Below are positions 8,617 through 16,627 of a stretch of 64,000 nucleotides of DNA, piece after piece. Positions within the stretch are counted from its first letter, which is position 1. Every line of letters begins with the position of its first letter. This DNA comes from Alphaproteobacteria bacterium. Its GTDB lineage: Bacteria > Pseudomonadota > Alphaproteobacteria > CACIAM-22H2. The notes below the pieces were generated by a model. It saw nothing but the letters and a program-made list of their open reading frames with translations. It was not told where the DNA came from and did no database searches. The stretch is from assembly GCA_016124335.1 (NCBI GenBank), contig WGNX01000005.1:186001-250000 (forward strand), written 5' to 3'. The position numbers and the translations under genes were made by a program.

Positions 8617-9285
8617 TCAACACTGATGTTCAAGGCGGTAAAGCCCGATATCCGGCGCACCGTCCACAAGTCCGTCCAGCCCGGCAAGGATCGACGCCGA
8701 TGCGGCGCGCACCGGCCCTTCGTTGCAGCCCTCCACGAGGAGCACCCATTCCGGTGCCGCGAGGATGTCCGGCCGCCCGCGGCTTTCGGCGGTCTTTTCG
8801 GCGCTCGCGGCCGAATCGGTCGCGCAGAAATGCGCGCCCGAGATCTGTGCCATCGCGGCAGCTTCCGGCAGCAGCTTTCCGGCCATCGCGTCGACAATCG
8901 CCTGCGCGCGGCCCGGCCGCACCGCGAAACGGACCGTCGCGAGAATGCCGCCCGCTCCGGGGCCGTGACTGGCCCGCACGCGGGTGAGCGCACGCGAGGT
9001 ATTGCGAAAGCCCTGCGTTGCCTTTTTCGTCCATGGTGTGGGCGCGTTGAGGCGGGCAAGATAGGCGGCACTCGTCATTACGCCCGGATCTTCGGTTTCA
9101 TAGAGCGTGAAGAACTCGGGCCTTGTTGTCGCATCGATCGCGATATAGCGCCGCCCGCGCCGGAAGCCCGGCACGCCCACGCGTTCGGGCATGTGCTCGT
9201 GGAGATGCCACGCGTAGAACTCGTCGCGGCCTTCGGGCGTGATGTCGTTCCAGATGCAGATCGCCCCGCCGCCTGCCAGCGCCAT
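8617..9285 (-). CDS. Conserved protein with duplicated dimeric alpha/beta-barrel-like halves (DUF4286-like)
   Basis: This 222-residue cytosolic protein has two ferredoxin-like halves. The first contains WNDITPEGRDEFYAWH, HEHMPERVGVPGF and RRGRRYIAI, a pattern seen in DUF4286/EthD-like dimeric alpha/beta-barrel proteins. The second starts near residue 110 with GGILATVRF. No catalytic motif can be named. The ATG at 9285 follows AGGAGAAGGACG, a strong ribosome site. It lies 11 bp after the SDR gene in an operon with an ABC transporter, so it may be an isomerase or monooxygenase-like enzyme for the imported compound; that is inference. Confidence 0.6.
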   Translation of the reverse strand: MALAGGGAICIWNDITPEGRDEFYAWHLHEHMPERVGVPGFRRGRRYIAIDATTRPEFFTLYETEDPGVMTSAAYLARLNAPTPWTKKATQGFRNTSRALTRVRASHGPGAGGILATVRFAVRPGRAQAIVDAMAGKLLPEAAAMAQISGAHFCATDSAASAEKTAESRGRPDILAAPEWVLLVEGCNEGPVRAASASILAGLDGLVDGAPDIGLYRLEHQC

Positions 9286-9296
9286 CGTCCTTCTCC

Positions 9297-10052
9297 TCAA
9301 TAGGTCGCCCGGCCGCCTGAAATATCGAAGACGGCACCGGTTGAAAATCCGCAATCCTCGGAAAGCAGCCACGCAACGAGTGCAGCAATCTCGTCGACAC
9401 CGACGAAGCGGCCCATGGGGATCCGCCCGACGATTTCGGCCCGCCGCCCGTCATCGATCTCGCGCGCCATGTCGGTTTCGGCAGCCGCCGGCGTCACGGC
9501 GTTCACGAGAATTCCCTCGCGCGCCAGTTCCTTTCCCATTGTCTTGGTCAGCGCAAGGATGCCGGCTTTCGATGCCGCATAGGCAGCCGCCATCGGCATG
9601 CCTTCCTTTGCCTGGATCGACGAGACATTGACGATGCGCGCGCCCTTTGGCTCGCGTTGTGCGCGCATGCGCCGCACGCACGCCTTGGACACGAGGAAGG
9701 TGCCCACGAGATTGACGTCGACAACACGCCGAAATTCGGCGGACGCATGTTCCCAAAGCGGCGCCACGGGGCCGAGAATCCCGGCATTGTTGACGAGCCC
9801 GCCGATCGCGCCGAATTGCGCCCACGTCGCTTCGGCCGCCGCTTCGACCTGCGCTTCGTCGGCGATGTCGCAGGCAAAGGCGGCGTGCGCCGGGCCAAGC
9901 AACTTGGCCGCCTGCCTGGCTGCCTCGCCGTCGCGGTCCCATAGCGCGACCGCAACACCGCTCCGCGCAAGACGCTTCGCCACGCCAAGCCCGATGCCGC
10001 GCGCCCCGCCCGTCACGATGACGGGGCGGGGCGCTGTCGTGGCCACGTTCAC
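9297..10052 (-). CDS. SDR-family oxidoreductase (FabG/sugar-dehydrogenase type)
   Basis: This 251-residue classical SDR has TGGARGIG for the cofactor, NNAG, the catalytic Ser in NVSSIQ, YAASK for Tyr/Lys, and a terminal SGGRATY. The VNAVTP motif and the length fit the FabG/glucose-dehydrogenase branch. The acidic residue after the second strand (LWDRDGEA) suggests NAD+ rather than NADP+. It is third in a minus-strand set of permease, binding protein, SDR and barrel protein, separated from the binding-protein gene by 7 bp, so it probably oxidises the imported solute or a derivative. Confidence 0.88.
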   Translation of the reverse strand: MNVATTAPRPVIVTGGARGIGLGVAKRLARSGVAVALWDRDGEAARQAAKLLGPAHAAFACDIADEAQVEAAAEATWAQFGAIGGLVNNAGILGPVAPLWEHASAEFRRVVDVNLVGTFLVSKACVRRMRAQREPKGARIVNVSSIQAKEGMPMAAAYAASKAGILALTKTMGKELAREGILVNAVTPAAAETDMAREIDDGRRAEIVGRIPMGRFVGVDEIAALVAWLLSEDCGFSTGAVFDISGGRATY

Positions 10053-10059
10053 GCAGGCC

Positions 10060-11028
10060 TTACTTCGGCAGCAGGTCGTTCGTATAGAACGCGTTCGCCG
10101 GCAGGTCGGTCTTGAGGTCCTGGAACTCCTTCATCAGGTCCAGCGTCATCTGCCAGTCCGAAGGCGGCATGAAGCCGATCGCGGCCTTCGGCGCCGTGCG
10201 CGAACGCACGAGCTTGAGGCCGGCGTTGAGCTGTTTCAGCGCCATGTCCTTGTCCATGTCGGGCTTGATCTTGAGGCCGGCGGCAATGGCGGCCGACGGG
10301 TCTTTCTCGGCTTCCATGAACGCCTTCTGCGTGGCGCGGATGAAGCCTGCGACCAGCTTCGGCTTGTCGCGCAACGTGTCGGCATGCACGTGGATGGCAA
10401 GGCCCATCGTGTTGACGCCGTAGTCGGCATAATTGAATACGGTCGAGGCCACGCCGCGCTGCTCGAGGATGAAGGGCTGGTTCTCGCTGCCGCCCAGCAG
10501 CGCCTCGGCGCGCTTCTCGAGGACCGAAACGATCTTCGCCGGCCCGTCGACGCGCAGGAAACCCACCTTGTTCGGGTCGAGTTTCGCGCTCTTGAGCAGC
10601 GCGGGCATGATCGTCAGGCCTGCTTCCCCGGCGGTGGCGGCGATCGTCTTGCCTTCGAAATCCTTGATCGTCTTGATGCCGGAATCGGCGCGCGCGATGA
10701 TCGCGAAAGGCGTCGTATCCATGATACCCATCACGGCCTTGATGGGTGCGCCCTTGGCGACGCCGTTGACGATGCTCGCCCCGTCGGAAAGGCCGAACGT
10801 GTCGCCCTTGGCGGCGATCACCTGCACCGCGCGGCCGGAACCCTGGCCTTCGCCGATCTCCAGATCGATCCCTTCGGCCTTGTAGTAGCCGCGATCGACG
10901 CCGAGATAGAACGGCGTGTGAAAGCCGTAGATCAGCCAGTTGAGCCGCAGCGTGGCCTTTTCCTGGGCCACGGCGGGCCCGGCAGCCAGCAGGACGCAGG
11001 CCGCGAGGAATCCGGCAAGACGTTTCAT
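10060..11028 (-). CDS. ABC transporter substrate-binding protein, NMT1/THI5-SsuA type
   Basis: This 322-residue periplasmic protein has a Sec signal peptide (KRLAGFLAACVLLAAGPAVAQ). The mature part starts LRLNWLIYGFHTPFYLGVDRGYY, the hallmark of the NMT1/THI5-like SsuA/TauA/ThiY family: bait-strand W, then the HTPFYLG loop. These proteins bind sulfonates, nitrate, thiamine precursors or aromatic acids; motif reading alone does not choose. AAGGGAG precedes the ATG. It follows the permease gene by 28 bp. The neighbouring SDR and SIS genes argue against a simple taurine or thiamine role. Confidence 0.88.
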   Translation of the reverse strand: MKRLAGFLAACVLLAAGPAVAQEKATLRLNWLIYGFHTPFYLGVDRGYYKAEGIDLEIGEGQGSGRAVQVIAAKGDTFGLSDGASIVNGVAKGAPIKAVMGIMDTTPFAIIARADSGIKTIKDFEGKTIAATAGEAGLTIMPALLKSAKLDPNKVGFLRVDGPAKIVSVLEKRAEALLGGSENQPFILEQRGVASTVFNYADYGVNTMGLAIHVHADTLRDKPKLVAGFIRATQKAFMEAEKDPSAAIAAGLKIKPDMDKDMALKQLNAGLKLVRSRTAPKAAIGFMPPSDWQMTLDLMKEFQDLKTDLPANAFYTNDLLPK

Positions 11029-11056
11029 CGTTTCACTCCCTTGTCTTTCTTCTGAG

Positions 11057-11869
11057 TCAGATCGGATTGGTAACGTCGCCGTGTGCGCGCTGCGACACGT
11101 GCCATGGGATCAGCACCTGCTCGGCGATCTCGACGGCCGCGTAGAGCGCGAAGCCGAGCGCCGTCAGCACGAAGACGGAACCAAACGCCATGCCGGTGTT
11201 CAGATTCCCGTTCGCTTCGAGCAGCAGGTAGCCGAGGCCGCGATCGGAGGCCACGAATTCGGCCACGACCGCGGCGGTCGCGGACAGGGCGGCGGCGACC
11301 TTTATGCCGGTGAAGAGCATGGGCAGCGCGTGCGGCACCTGCACGCGAACGAAAATCCGCCAGCGCCCGGCACCTGTCGATCGCGCGAGGTCCATGATGT
11401 CGGGGTCGACCGAACGGAACGCCGTGATCGCGGAGACGACGACGGGGAAGAAGGAGAGAAGGAAGACGAGCAGCACCTTTGGCAGCAGGCCGAAGCCGAA
11501 CCAGATGATGAAAAGCGGCGCGACCGCGATTTTCGGCACGATCTGGAAGAACACGAGCAACGGATAGATCGTCTTTTCCATCGTGCGCGAGAAGGCGACG
11601 ACCAGCGCCAAGGCGATGCCGACCGCCACGGCCACGGCAAAGCCCAGCAGCATCGGCCGCAGCGTGAAGCTCGCGGCATATGCATATTGCCCGCGCCGCT
11701 TGATCAGTTCGGCGATGATTTCGGACGGCGGCGGCAGGATGTAGGAGGGCAGGCTGAAGATGCGCGCGGCGGCTTCCCACAGCAGCATGAAGGCGGCCAC
11801 CGTCGCGGCGATCTGAAATCCGCCGGACAGCCGGGCCAGAAGGCCGCGTGTCGTGAGGTTCGTTGTCAC
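11057..11869 (-). CDS. ABC transporter permease, SsuC/TauC type
   Basis: This 270-residue inner-membrane permease has about six hydrophobic helices. The cytoplasmic coupling loop near the middle (DLARSTGAGRWRIFVRVQVPHALPMLFTG region, EAA-like with G-x10-LP) is typical of BPD_transp_1 proteins. The GTG at 11869 is preferred: GGGGAG lies nine bases upstream and the resulting length is normal. A TTG at 11923 would add a non-family tail. It works with the binding protein downstream and the ATPase encoded divergently at 12774, so the transporter is split between the two arms of the divergon. Confidence 0.88.
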   Translation of the reverse strand: MTTNLTTRGLLARLSGGFQIAATVAAFMLLWEAAARIFSLPSYILPPPSEIIAELIKRRGQYAYAASFTLRPMLLGFAVAVAVGIALALVVAFSRTMEKTIYPLLVFFQIVPKIAVAPLFIIWFGFGLLPKVLLVFLLSFFPVVVSAITAFRSVDPDIMDLARSTGAGRWRIFVRVQVPHALPMLFTGIKVAAALSATAAVVAEFVASDRGLGYLLLEANGNLNTGMAFGSVFVLTALGFALYAAVEIAEQVLIPWHVSQRAHGDVTNPI

Positions 11870-11930
11870 GTCGTTTCGCTCCCCAAGGGCGAAATCCGTT
11901 GACGGCCAACCGGGCTCGTGCAAACTGGAT

Positions 11931-11950
11931 ATCGTCCCTAATGGAACGAT
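11931..11950. promoter_or_regulatory. 20-bp palindrome, candidate IclR-family operator
   Basis: The sequence ATCGTCCCTA/ATGGAACGAT has dyad symmetry ATCGTnCC ... GGnACGAT (7 of 8 positions pair in each arm). It lies in the 92-bp gap between the divergent permease and IclR genes. IclR proteins bind palindromes of this size at divergent promoters. It covers the upstream candidate ATG at 11941, which favours the later regulator start at 11962. Confidence 0.5.
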
Positions 11951-11961
11951 GTACCGATAAC

Positions 11962-12777
11962 ATGCGCGTCGTCAAGCCCCAGATCACACACTTATTGGCC
12001 CTGTTCGAGGCGATGTCGGATGCCGGGCACGATCATCGGCTGACCGATCTTGCCTTGGCACTCGATTGCCCGAAGAGCAGCGTGCAGCGCCTGCTCGATC
12101 ATCTTGCGCGCGAAGGCTGGGTCGAACAGGACGACGCGACGGGCCAATACCGGCTGACGCTGCGCCTTGCCGTTCTCGGCCAGCGCTATATGCAGTCGGC
12201 CGGCATCGTCGACGCGACGCACGGCATCCTCGAGCGTGTGGCGCGCGAGTCGGGCGAACTGGTGCGGCTGACCGTCGTCGACGGGGAGCGACTGGTATGG
12301 ATCGGCTCGGCGCAGGGCGCACCGGCCGGGCTGCTCTATCAGCCATCATCGGGCGGGCGGATCGTCTCGTTTGCAACCGCCAACGGAAAGGCTTGGCTCG
12401 CCACGCTCGATGACGAGGCGGCCTGTGCGATCGCGCTTGCCGACGGCCTTGGCAAGAAGACCGGCAATGTCGGCCCGCGTGCCATTTCGACGATCGAAGC
12501 CCTGCGTCGCGATCTGGCCGCGGTGCGGCGCAATGGCTATGGCACCGCGATCGAAGAGGCGGAGGCTGGCGTTGCCGCCATCGCCGTCGCGATCCGCGAT
12601 CCGGCCACGGGCCGCGCCATGGGCACGACAAGCGTTGCAGGCCCCATCGTGCGGATGCCGGCCGAGCGTCGCGGCGGGCTTGCGACGCTTCTGGATGCCG
12701 CCGCGCGCGAACTGGCACGCGTGTGGCCGCTCGCGCGGACATCCCCCATTCCCCCGAAACGGCAGGCGAGGCGATGA
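11962..12777 (+). CDS. IclR-family transcriptional regulator
   Basis: This 271-residue regulator has an N-terminal winged helix (LLALFEAMSD, LTDLALALDCPKSSVQRLLDHLAREGWVEQ) and a C-terminal IclR effector domain with GELVRLTVVDGERLVWIGSAQG, the TANGKAWLA segment and the GYGTAIEEAEAGVAAIAVAI signature. It is a likely local repressor or activator of both arms of the ABC divergon. ATG 11962 is used because the palindrome at 11931-11950 covers the other in-frame ATG (11941); neither has a clear Shine-Dalgarno. It overlaps the ATPase gene by 4 bp, so regulator, ATPase and SIS protein form one transcript. Confidence 0.87.
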   Translation: MRVVKPQITHLLALFEAMSDAGHDHRLTDLALALDCPKSSVQRLLDHLAREGWVEQDDATGQYRLTLRLAVLGQRYMQSAGIVDATHGILERVARESGELVRLTVVDGERLVWIGSAQGAPAGLLYQPSSGGRIVSFATANGKAWLATLDDEAACAIALADGLGKKTGNVGPRAISTIEALRRDLAAVRRNGYGTAIEEAEAGVAAIAVAIRDPATGRAMGTTSVAGPIVRMPAERRGGLATLLDAAARELARVWPLARTSPIPPKRQARR

Positions 12778-13562
12778 GCGCGACATCCGGCATTTCCATC
12801 CGCGGCGTCAGCAAGACCTACGGGCGCGGGACACAGGCGACCCTGGCGCTCTCGCCGCTCGACCTCGAGGTGGCGCCGGGTGAATTCGTCGCCATCGTCG
12901 GTCCGTCGGGCTGCGGCAAGTCCACGCTGCTGCGCCTCGTGACCGGGCTGGTCGCTCGCACGAGCGGCGACCTTTCCGTTTTCGGGAAGCCTGTCGACGG
13001 ACCCGTCACCGACGTGGGCATCGTCTTCCAGCAGCCGATCCTGCTCGAATGGCGCAACATCCTCGAGAACGTGATGTTCCAGATCGACATGCGCGGGCTG
13101 GACCGGGCGACCTACCTTCCCAAGGCACGCCAGCTCCTTGCAGCGGTGGGGCTTGCCGATTTCGCCGAACGGCGTCCGTACGAGCTTTCCGGCGGCATGA
13201 AGCAGCGCGCGTCGATCGCGCGCGCGCTCGTGCACGAACCACCGCTGCTGATGATGGACGAGCCGTTCGGCGCCCTCGACGCGCTGACGCGCGAGCAGAT
13301 GCGCATCGATCTCGAACGGCTATGGATGGAGACGAAAAAGACGGTCGTCTTCATTACGCATTCGATCGACGAAGCCGTCCTTCTCGCCGACCGCGTCGTC
13401 GTCATGTCGCCGCGCCCGGGCCGGATCGAGACGATCATGGATGTGGACATGCCGCGCCCGCGCGGCCTCACGGCCCGCAAGGATCCACGCTTCGTTGCCA
13501 TCGCCGATGCAATCACCGAGATCTTCCTCGAACGCGGCGTTCTTCACCGCCACGCCTCGTGA
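12774..13562 (+). CDS. ABC transporter ATP-binding protein, SsuB/TauB type
   Basis: This 262-residue ATPase energises the NMT1-type importer. It has Walker A GPSGCGKST, Q-loop VFQQPILLEW, signature LSGGMKQRASIA, Walker B LLMMDEPFGALDALTR and the H-switch FITHSIDEA. The pattern AVLLADRVVVMSPRPGRI near the C terminus is characteristic of the nitrate/sulfonate/taurine group. The ATG overlaps the IclR stop (ATGA), and its own stop overlaps the SIS gene start (GTGA). Confidence 0.9.
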   Translation: MSATSGISIRGVSKTYGRGTQATLALSPLDLEVAPGEFVAIVGPSGCGKSTLLRLVTGLVARTSGDLSVFGKPVDGPVTDVGIVFQQPILLEWRNILENVMFQIDMRGLDRATYLPKARQLLAAVGLADFAERRPYELSGGMKQRASIARALVHEPPLLMMDEPFGALDALTREQMRIDLERLWMETKKTVVFITHSIDEAVLLADRVVVMSPRPGRIETIMDVDMPRPRGLTARKDPRFVAIADAITEIFLERGVLHRHAS

Positions 13563-14101
13563 AGCCGGCCGCCTTCATCGACGCCGTTTTCGCCGAACAG
13601 CGCAGGGCGTTCGAAGCGCTCGATGCGGCCGGTGTCGAAGCGCTTGCCGATGATATCGAGCGTGCGCGCCGCGTCTTTCTCTACGGGATCGGGCGAACCG
13701 GACTGGCGGTACAGGGCTTCGCGATGCGGCTGGCGCAGTGCGGCATCGAAGCCCACTTCGTGGGCCAGCTTGCCGCACCGCCGGCCGCAACGGGGGATCT
13801 GTTCATTTCGGCCGTGGCGCTTGGTTCGTTGCCGACGGCCGATGCGGTTGCGGCCGCTGCCCGCCGGTCGGGTGCGCGTATCGCGGCCATCACCGCCCGG
13901 CCCGAACGCGTGCCCGATGCCGACGCGATCCTGCGTCTGCCGGCCCAGACGATGGCAGACCCGCCGCTGAGCGTCCTCCCGCTCGGCAGCCCGTTCGAAC
14001 TGGCACTCCATCTCCTGTTCGAGCATCTGTGCCTGCTGCTCATGGCGCGCCGCGGGCTCGACGCGGCCGCACTCGGCGCCCGTCACGCCAACATTCTCTG
14101 A
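13559..14101 (+). CDS. SIS-domain protein, 6-phospho-3-hexuloisomerase-like
   Basis: This 180-residue single SIS-domain protein has RVFLYGIGRTGLAVQGFAMRL, the phosphosugar-binding strand/loop of 6-phospho-3-hexuloisomerase (HxlB), then a short GDLFISAVALGSLPTADAV stretch where HxlB has its SGSG-like Ser/Thr-rich loop, and LPLGSPFELAL near the C terminus (HxlB has PxGTxFE). These match the family fold, but the altered phosphate loop (SAVALGS) makes the exact isomerase activity uncertain. The start is a GTG overlapping the ATPase stop. Its place in an ABC operon with an SDR on the opposite arm suggests the imported solute is a sugar or is converted to a sugar phosphate. Confidence 0.75.
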   Translation: MKPAAFIDAVFAEQRRAFEALDAAGVEALADDIERARRVFLYGIGRTGLAVQGFAMRLAQCGIEAHFVGQLAAPPAATGDLFISAVALGSLPTADAVAAAARRSGARIAAITARPERVPDADAILRLPAQTMADPPLSVLPLGSPFELALHLLFEHLCLLLMARRGLDAAALGARHANIL

Positions 14102-14163
14102 CCGGTTTGACAGGCCCGCCCGTGCCCCCGAAGATCGCCGGATCGACTTGAAGGGATGATTCG

Positions 14164-14865
14164 ATGGCGCGCAACTGGGCCGAATTCTGGGATCGGCCGA
14201 ATTCCGTCTATGTCGGAGAGCGGCATCTCGCCGCGCATTTCCAAGTCATTGCCGACGAACTGATCGATGCGCTGGGCGGGCGCGGCGATCTACGCGTGCT
14301 CGACTATGGCTGTGGGGAGGCGCTCGAATCCGGCCGGGTCGCGGCAAAGGCTGCAAAGCTCTATCTGTGCGACGCCGCGCCGACGCTGCGTGCGCGCCTT
14401 GCCGCGAAATACGCGGGCGAGCCGCGCATCGAGGTCGTGGCGCCCGAATCTCTCGATGCGCTCCCGGAAGGCTCGGTCGATCTCGTGTTTGCCAGTTCTG
14501 TCGTCCAGTATCTCGACCGGGCGCTGCTCGATTGGTTCCTCGGCGCGGCGCGCCGGCTTCTGGCCGCCGACGGACGGCTTATCGTCACCGATATTATCCC
14601 GCCCGACAATCGCATCGTCGACGACGTGCGCGCGCTGCTGTCGTTCGCCTGGCGACACGGCTTCTTCATGGCGGCACTGGCCTCGCTCGTCGCGACATTT
14701 TTTTCGGATTACCGCCGCATGCGCGCGCAGGCCGGGCTCGCGGCCTATGACGATGCGACGTTCGTCGAAATCCTGCGCGATGCCGGCCTTGCCGGCGAAC
14801 GCGCGCCGCGCAATCGCGGCGAAAACCCCTACCGGCGCACTTTCGTGGCGCGCAGGGCCGCGTAG
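14164..14865 (+). CDS. Class I SAM-dependent methyltransferase
   Basis: This 233-residue Rossmann methyltransferase begins ARNWAEFWDRPNSVYV and has motif I VLDYGCGEA at about residues 44-52, an acidic residue after the next strand (LYLCDAAP), motif post-II SVDLVFASSVVQYL and motif III LLAADGRLIVTDIIPP. A hydrophobic, aromatic stretch (WRHGFFMAALASLVATFFSDY) follows, perhaps for a lipid or isoprenoid acceptor. GAAGGGATG precedes the start. It converges on the deacetylase gene with a 37-bp overlap and lies next to polyprenyl-sugar genes, so an envelope glycolipid substrate is plausible but unproven. Confidence 0.82.
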   Translation: MARNWAEFWDRPNSVYVGERHLAAHFQVIADELIDALGGRGDLRVLDYGCGEALESGRVAAKAAKLYLCDAAPTLRARLAAKYAGEPRIEVVAPESLDALPEGSVDLVFASSVVQYLDRALLDWFLGAARRLLAADGRLIVTDIIPPDNRIVDDVRALLSFAWRHGFFMAALASLVATFFSDYRRMRAQAGLAAYDDATFVEILRDAGLAGERAPRNRGENPYRRTFVARRAA

Positions 14866-15590
14866 GAATCGCTCTCGAAATACGCAAGTTCGGCCGCACG
14901 CGGCTCGACAAGATCGTCGGCAGCGCGCAGTGCGTCGTCGACCTCGCCAGGATGGCACATCACCACGGTCTTGCCGCGCGCCTGTGCCAGCGCATCCTCG
15001 AATATCCGCGAATAGGGCGTCTTGCCGGAGAATCCGTAGGCGCCGACGAGCCGGTCGTTGGTCGGAATGCCGCGCGCGCGCGCATCGCGCTTCATCGCGC
15101 GGCCAAGCGCGCCGATCGCCACCGATTTGAGCGCGGCGGGCCCCGCCGGGGCGTCGGAAACGCGCAGCCAGGTGCGTGACCGGTCGACCCGTCGGTCCCA
15201 AAGGGCCAGCACGGCTGCCCGAATCACGGGGAACTGGTGCGTATGCTGGTGCCCGTCGATATAGGCCGGCGGTGAGCCGAAGACGCGCTCGAACGCGTCG
15301 ATCTGCCGCTCGATCTCCACCGCGATCGCACGCGGATCGAGCCGCCCGGCGAATGCGCGCAGTGCAAGGCCGCCCAAAGTTCCGCGCGGGCCGCCGGTGA
15401 ACGCGAGATGGAGGCCGATCTGGATATCCGGGGCCTGCGAACGCAGGGCGGCCCCTTCGGCCGGCCAGAATTCCGTGTCGGTCATGCAGCTTGTCGCGTC
15501 GATGCGGCCTGCCCCCGCAAGCCGGCGGATTGCCCGGCTCACGCCCGGCGAAATCGCGTAGTCGTCCGCGCATACGATGATTTCGTCCAC
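14829..15590 (-). CDS. ChbG/HpnK (YdjC)-family carbohydrate deacetylase
   Basis: This protein of about 253 residues has the metal-dependent YdjC deacetylase pattern: IIVCADDYAISPGV with the catalytic Asp pair at the N terminus, a GLHLAFTGG His, the DGHQHTHQFP metal loop and a terminal HPGEVDD. Related enzymes are hopanoid-linked HpnK, chitooligosaccharide deacetylase ChbG and NaxD, which deacetylates undecaprenyl-phosphate-GalNAc. The GTG at 15590 puts the family's N-terminal strand first and has GGGAG upstream; a TTG at 15632 would add 14 residues. It is divergent from the DPM1-like glycosyltransferase by 53 bp, which favours the NaxD-type role. Confidence 0.85.
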   Translation of the reverse strand: MDEIIVCADDYAISPGVSRAIRRLAGAGRIDATSCMTDTEFWPAEGAALRSQAPDIQIGLHLAFTGGPRGTLGGLALRAFAGRLDPRAIAVEIERQIDAFERVFGSPPAYIDGHQHTHQFPVIRAAVLALWDRRVDRSRTWLRVSDAPAGPAALKSVAIGALGRAMKRDARARGIPTNDRLVGAYGFSGKTPYSRIFEDALAQARGKTVVMCHPGEVDDALRAADDLVEPRAAELAYFESDSYAALRATKVRR

Positions 15591-15643
15591 GAATTCCGCG
15601 CTCCCGACTTGACGGTCCGCCGCGCCCGGCAAAGGATACGGGC

Positions 15644-16627
15644 ATGAGCAATTCTGTCGTGCCGGCCGTTCCCGATCTATCGGTAATTGTTCCAGTCTTC
15701 AACGAAAGCGCCGGGCTTGCGGCGCTTTTTGCGCGGCTGGGGGCGGTACTCGACGGCCTGAACCTCAAAAGCGAGATCATCTGCATCGACGACGGCAGCC
15801 GCGATGCGACCTGGGATGCGCTTAAGGCGGCGCGCGCGACGGATGCGCGCATCAAGCTCGTGCGCCTGTCGCGCAATTTCGGCAAGGACGTGGCGCTGAC
15901 GGCCGGGCTGCGCCGTGCCGCCGGCCGCGCCATCGTGATGATGGATGCCGATCTCCAGCATCCGCCCGAGCTGATCCCCGAGTTCGTCGCGCGCTGGCGT
16001 GAGGGGCTCGACATGGTCTACGCGGTGCGCACCACCCGCAATGCCGATACGTTCGTGCGGCGCTGGGCAAGCCGCGCGTTCTACCGCGTCTTCCGCCACC
16101 TGACCGACATCCGCATGCCGCCGGGGGCGGGCGACTTCCGCCTCGTCGACCGGCGGGTGGCGGACGTGCTGCGCGACATGCCTGAGCGTGCGCGATTCAT
16201 GAAGGGGCTCTATGCGTGGGTCGGCTTCCGGCACGGCGGCGTGCCGTTCGATCCACCGGAACGGACTACCGGCAAGACGTCATTCTCGCCGTTGCGCCTG
16301 CTCCGGTTCGCGGTCGACGCTCTCGCAAGCTTCAGCACCGTACCGCTCGTCGCGAGCGGCTATATCGGCCTGATCCTCGCCGTGCCGTCGCTGGCCCTGT
16401 CGATCTTCTTCATCGTGCGCACGCTTGCCTACGGCGTGGACGTGCCCGGCTACGCGTCGGTCATCGTCGCGGTGCTGCTGCTGGGCTCGATCCAGTTGCT
16501 CACGCTCGGTCTGTTCGGCGCCTATCTGGGGCGCGTGTTCGAGGAAGTGAAGGGCCGCCCGCTGTTCGTCGAAAGCGACACCGCCGGCTTTTCCGACGAC
16601 CGCGCGCCGACCCCGCGCGATGTCTGA
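15644..16627 (+). CDS. GT2 glycosyltransferase, polyprenyl-phosphate sugar synthase type (DPM1/ArnC/FlmF-like)
   Basis: This 327-residue enzyme has an N-terminal GT-A domain (SVIVPVFNES, the CIDDGSRDAT nucleotide site, MMDADLQHPPE for the metal) and two C-terminal transmembrane helices (about residues 232-262 and 268-298). This layout is that of undecaprenyl- or dolichyl-phosphate sugar synthases, which load a sugar onto a lipid carrier at the inner membrane. The C-terminal LGRVFEEVKGRPLF is also family-like. It overlaps the next gene, a polytopic membrane protein, by 8 bp, suggesting that partner uses the lipid-linked sugar. Confidence 0.92.
   Translation: MSNSVVPAVPDLSVIVPVFNESAGLAALFARLGAVLDGLNLKSEIICIDDGSRDATWDALKAARATDARIKLVRLSRNFGKDVALTAGLRRAAGRAIVMMDADLQHPPELIPEFVARWREGLDMVYAVRTTRNADTFVRRWASRAFYRVFRHLTDIRMPPGAGDFRLVDRRVADVLRDMPERARFMKGLYAWVGFRHGGVPFDPPERTTGKTSFSPLRLLRFAVDALASFSTVPLVASGYIGLILAVPSLALSIFFIVRTLAYGVDVPGYASVIVAVLLLGSIQLLTLGLFGAYLGRVFEEVKGRPLFVESDTAGFSDDRAPTPRDV

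Noticed and set aside
10060-11869. Thiamine-precursor transport with a TPP riboswitch
   Set aside because: No THI-box-like sequence was seen before either arm, and the neighbours are SDR and SIS genes rather than thiamine biosynthesis genes.
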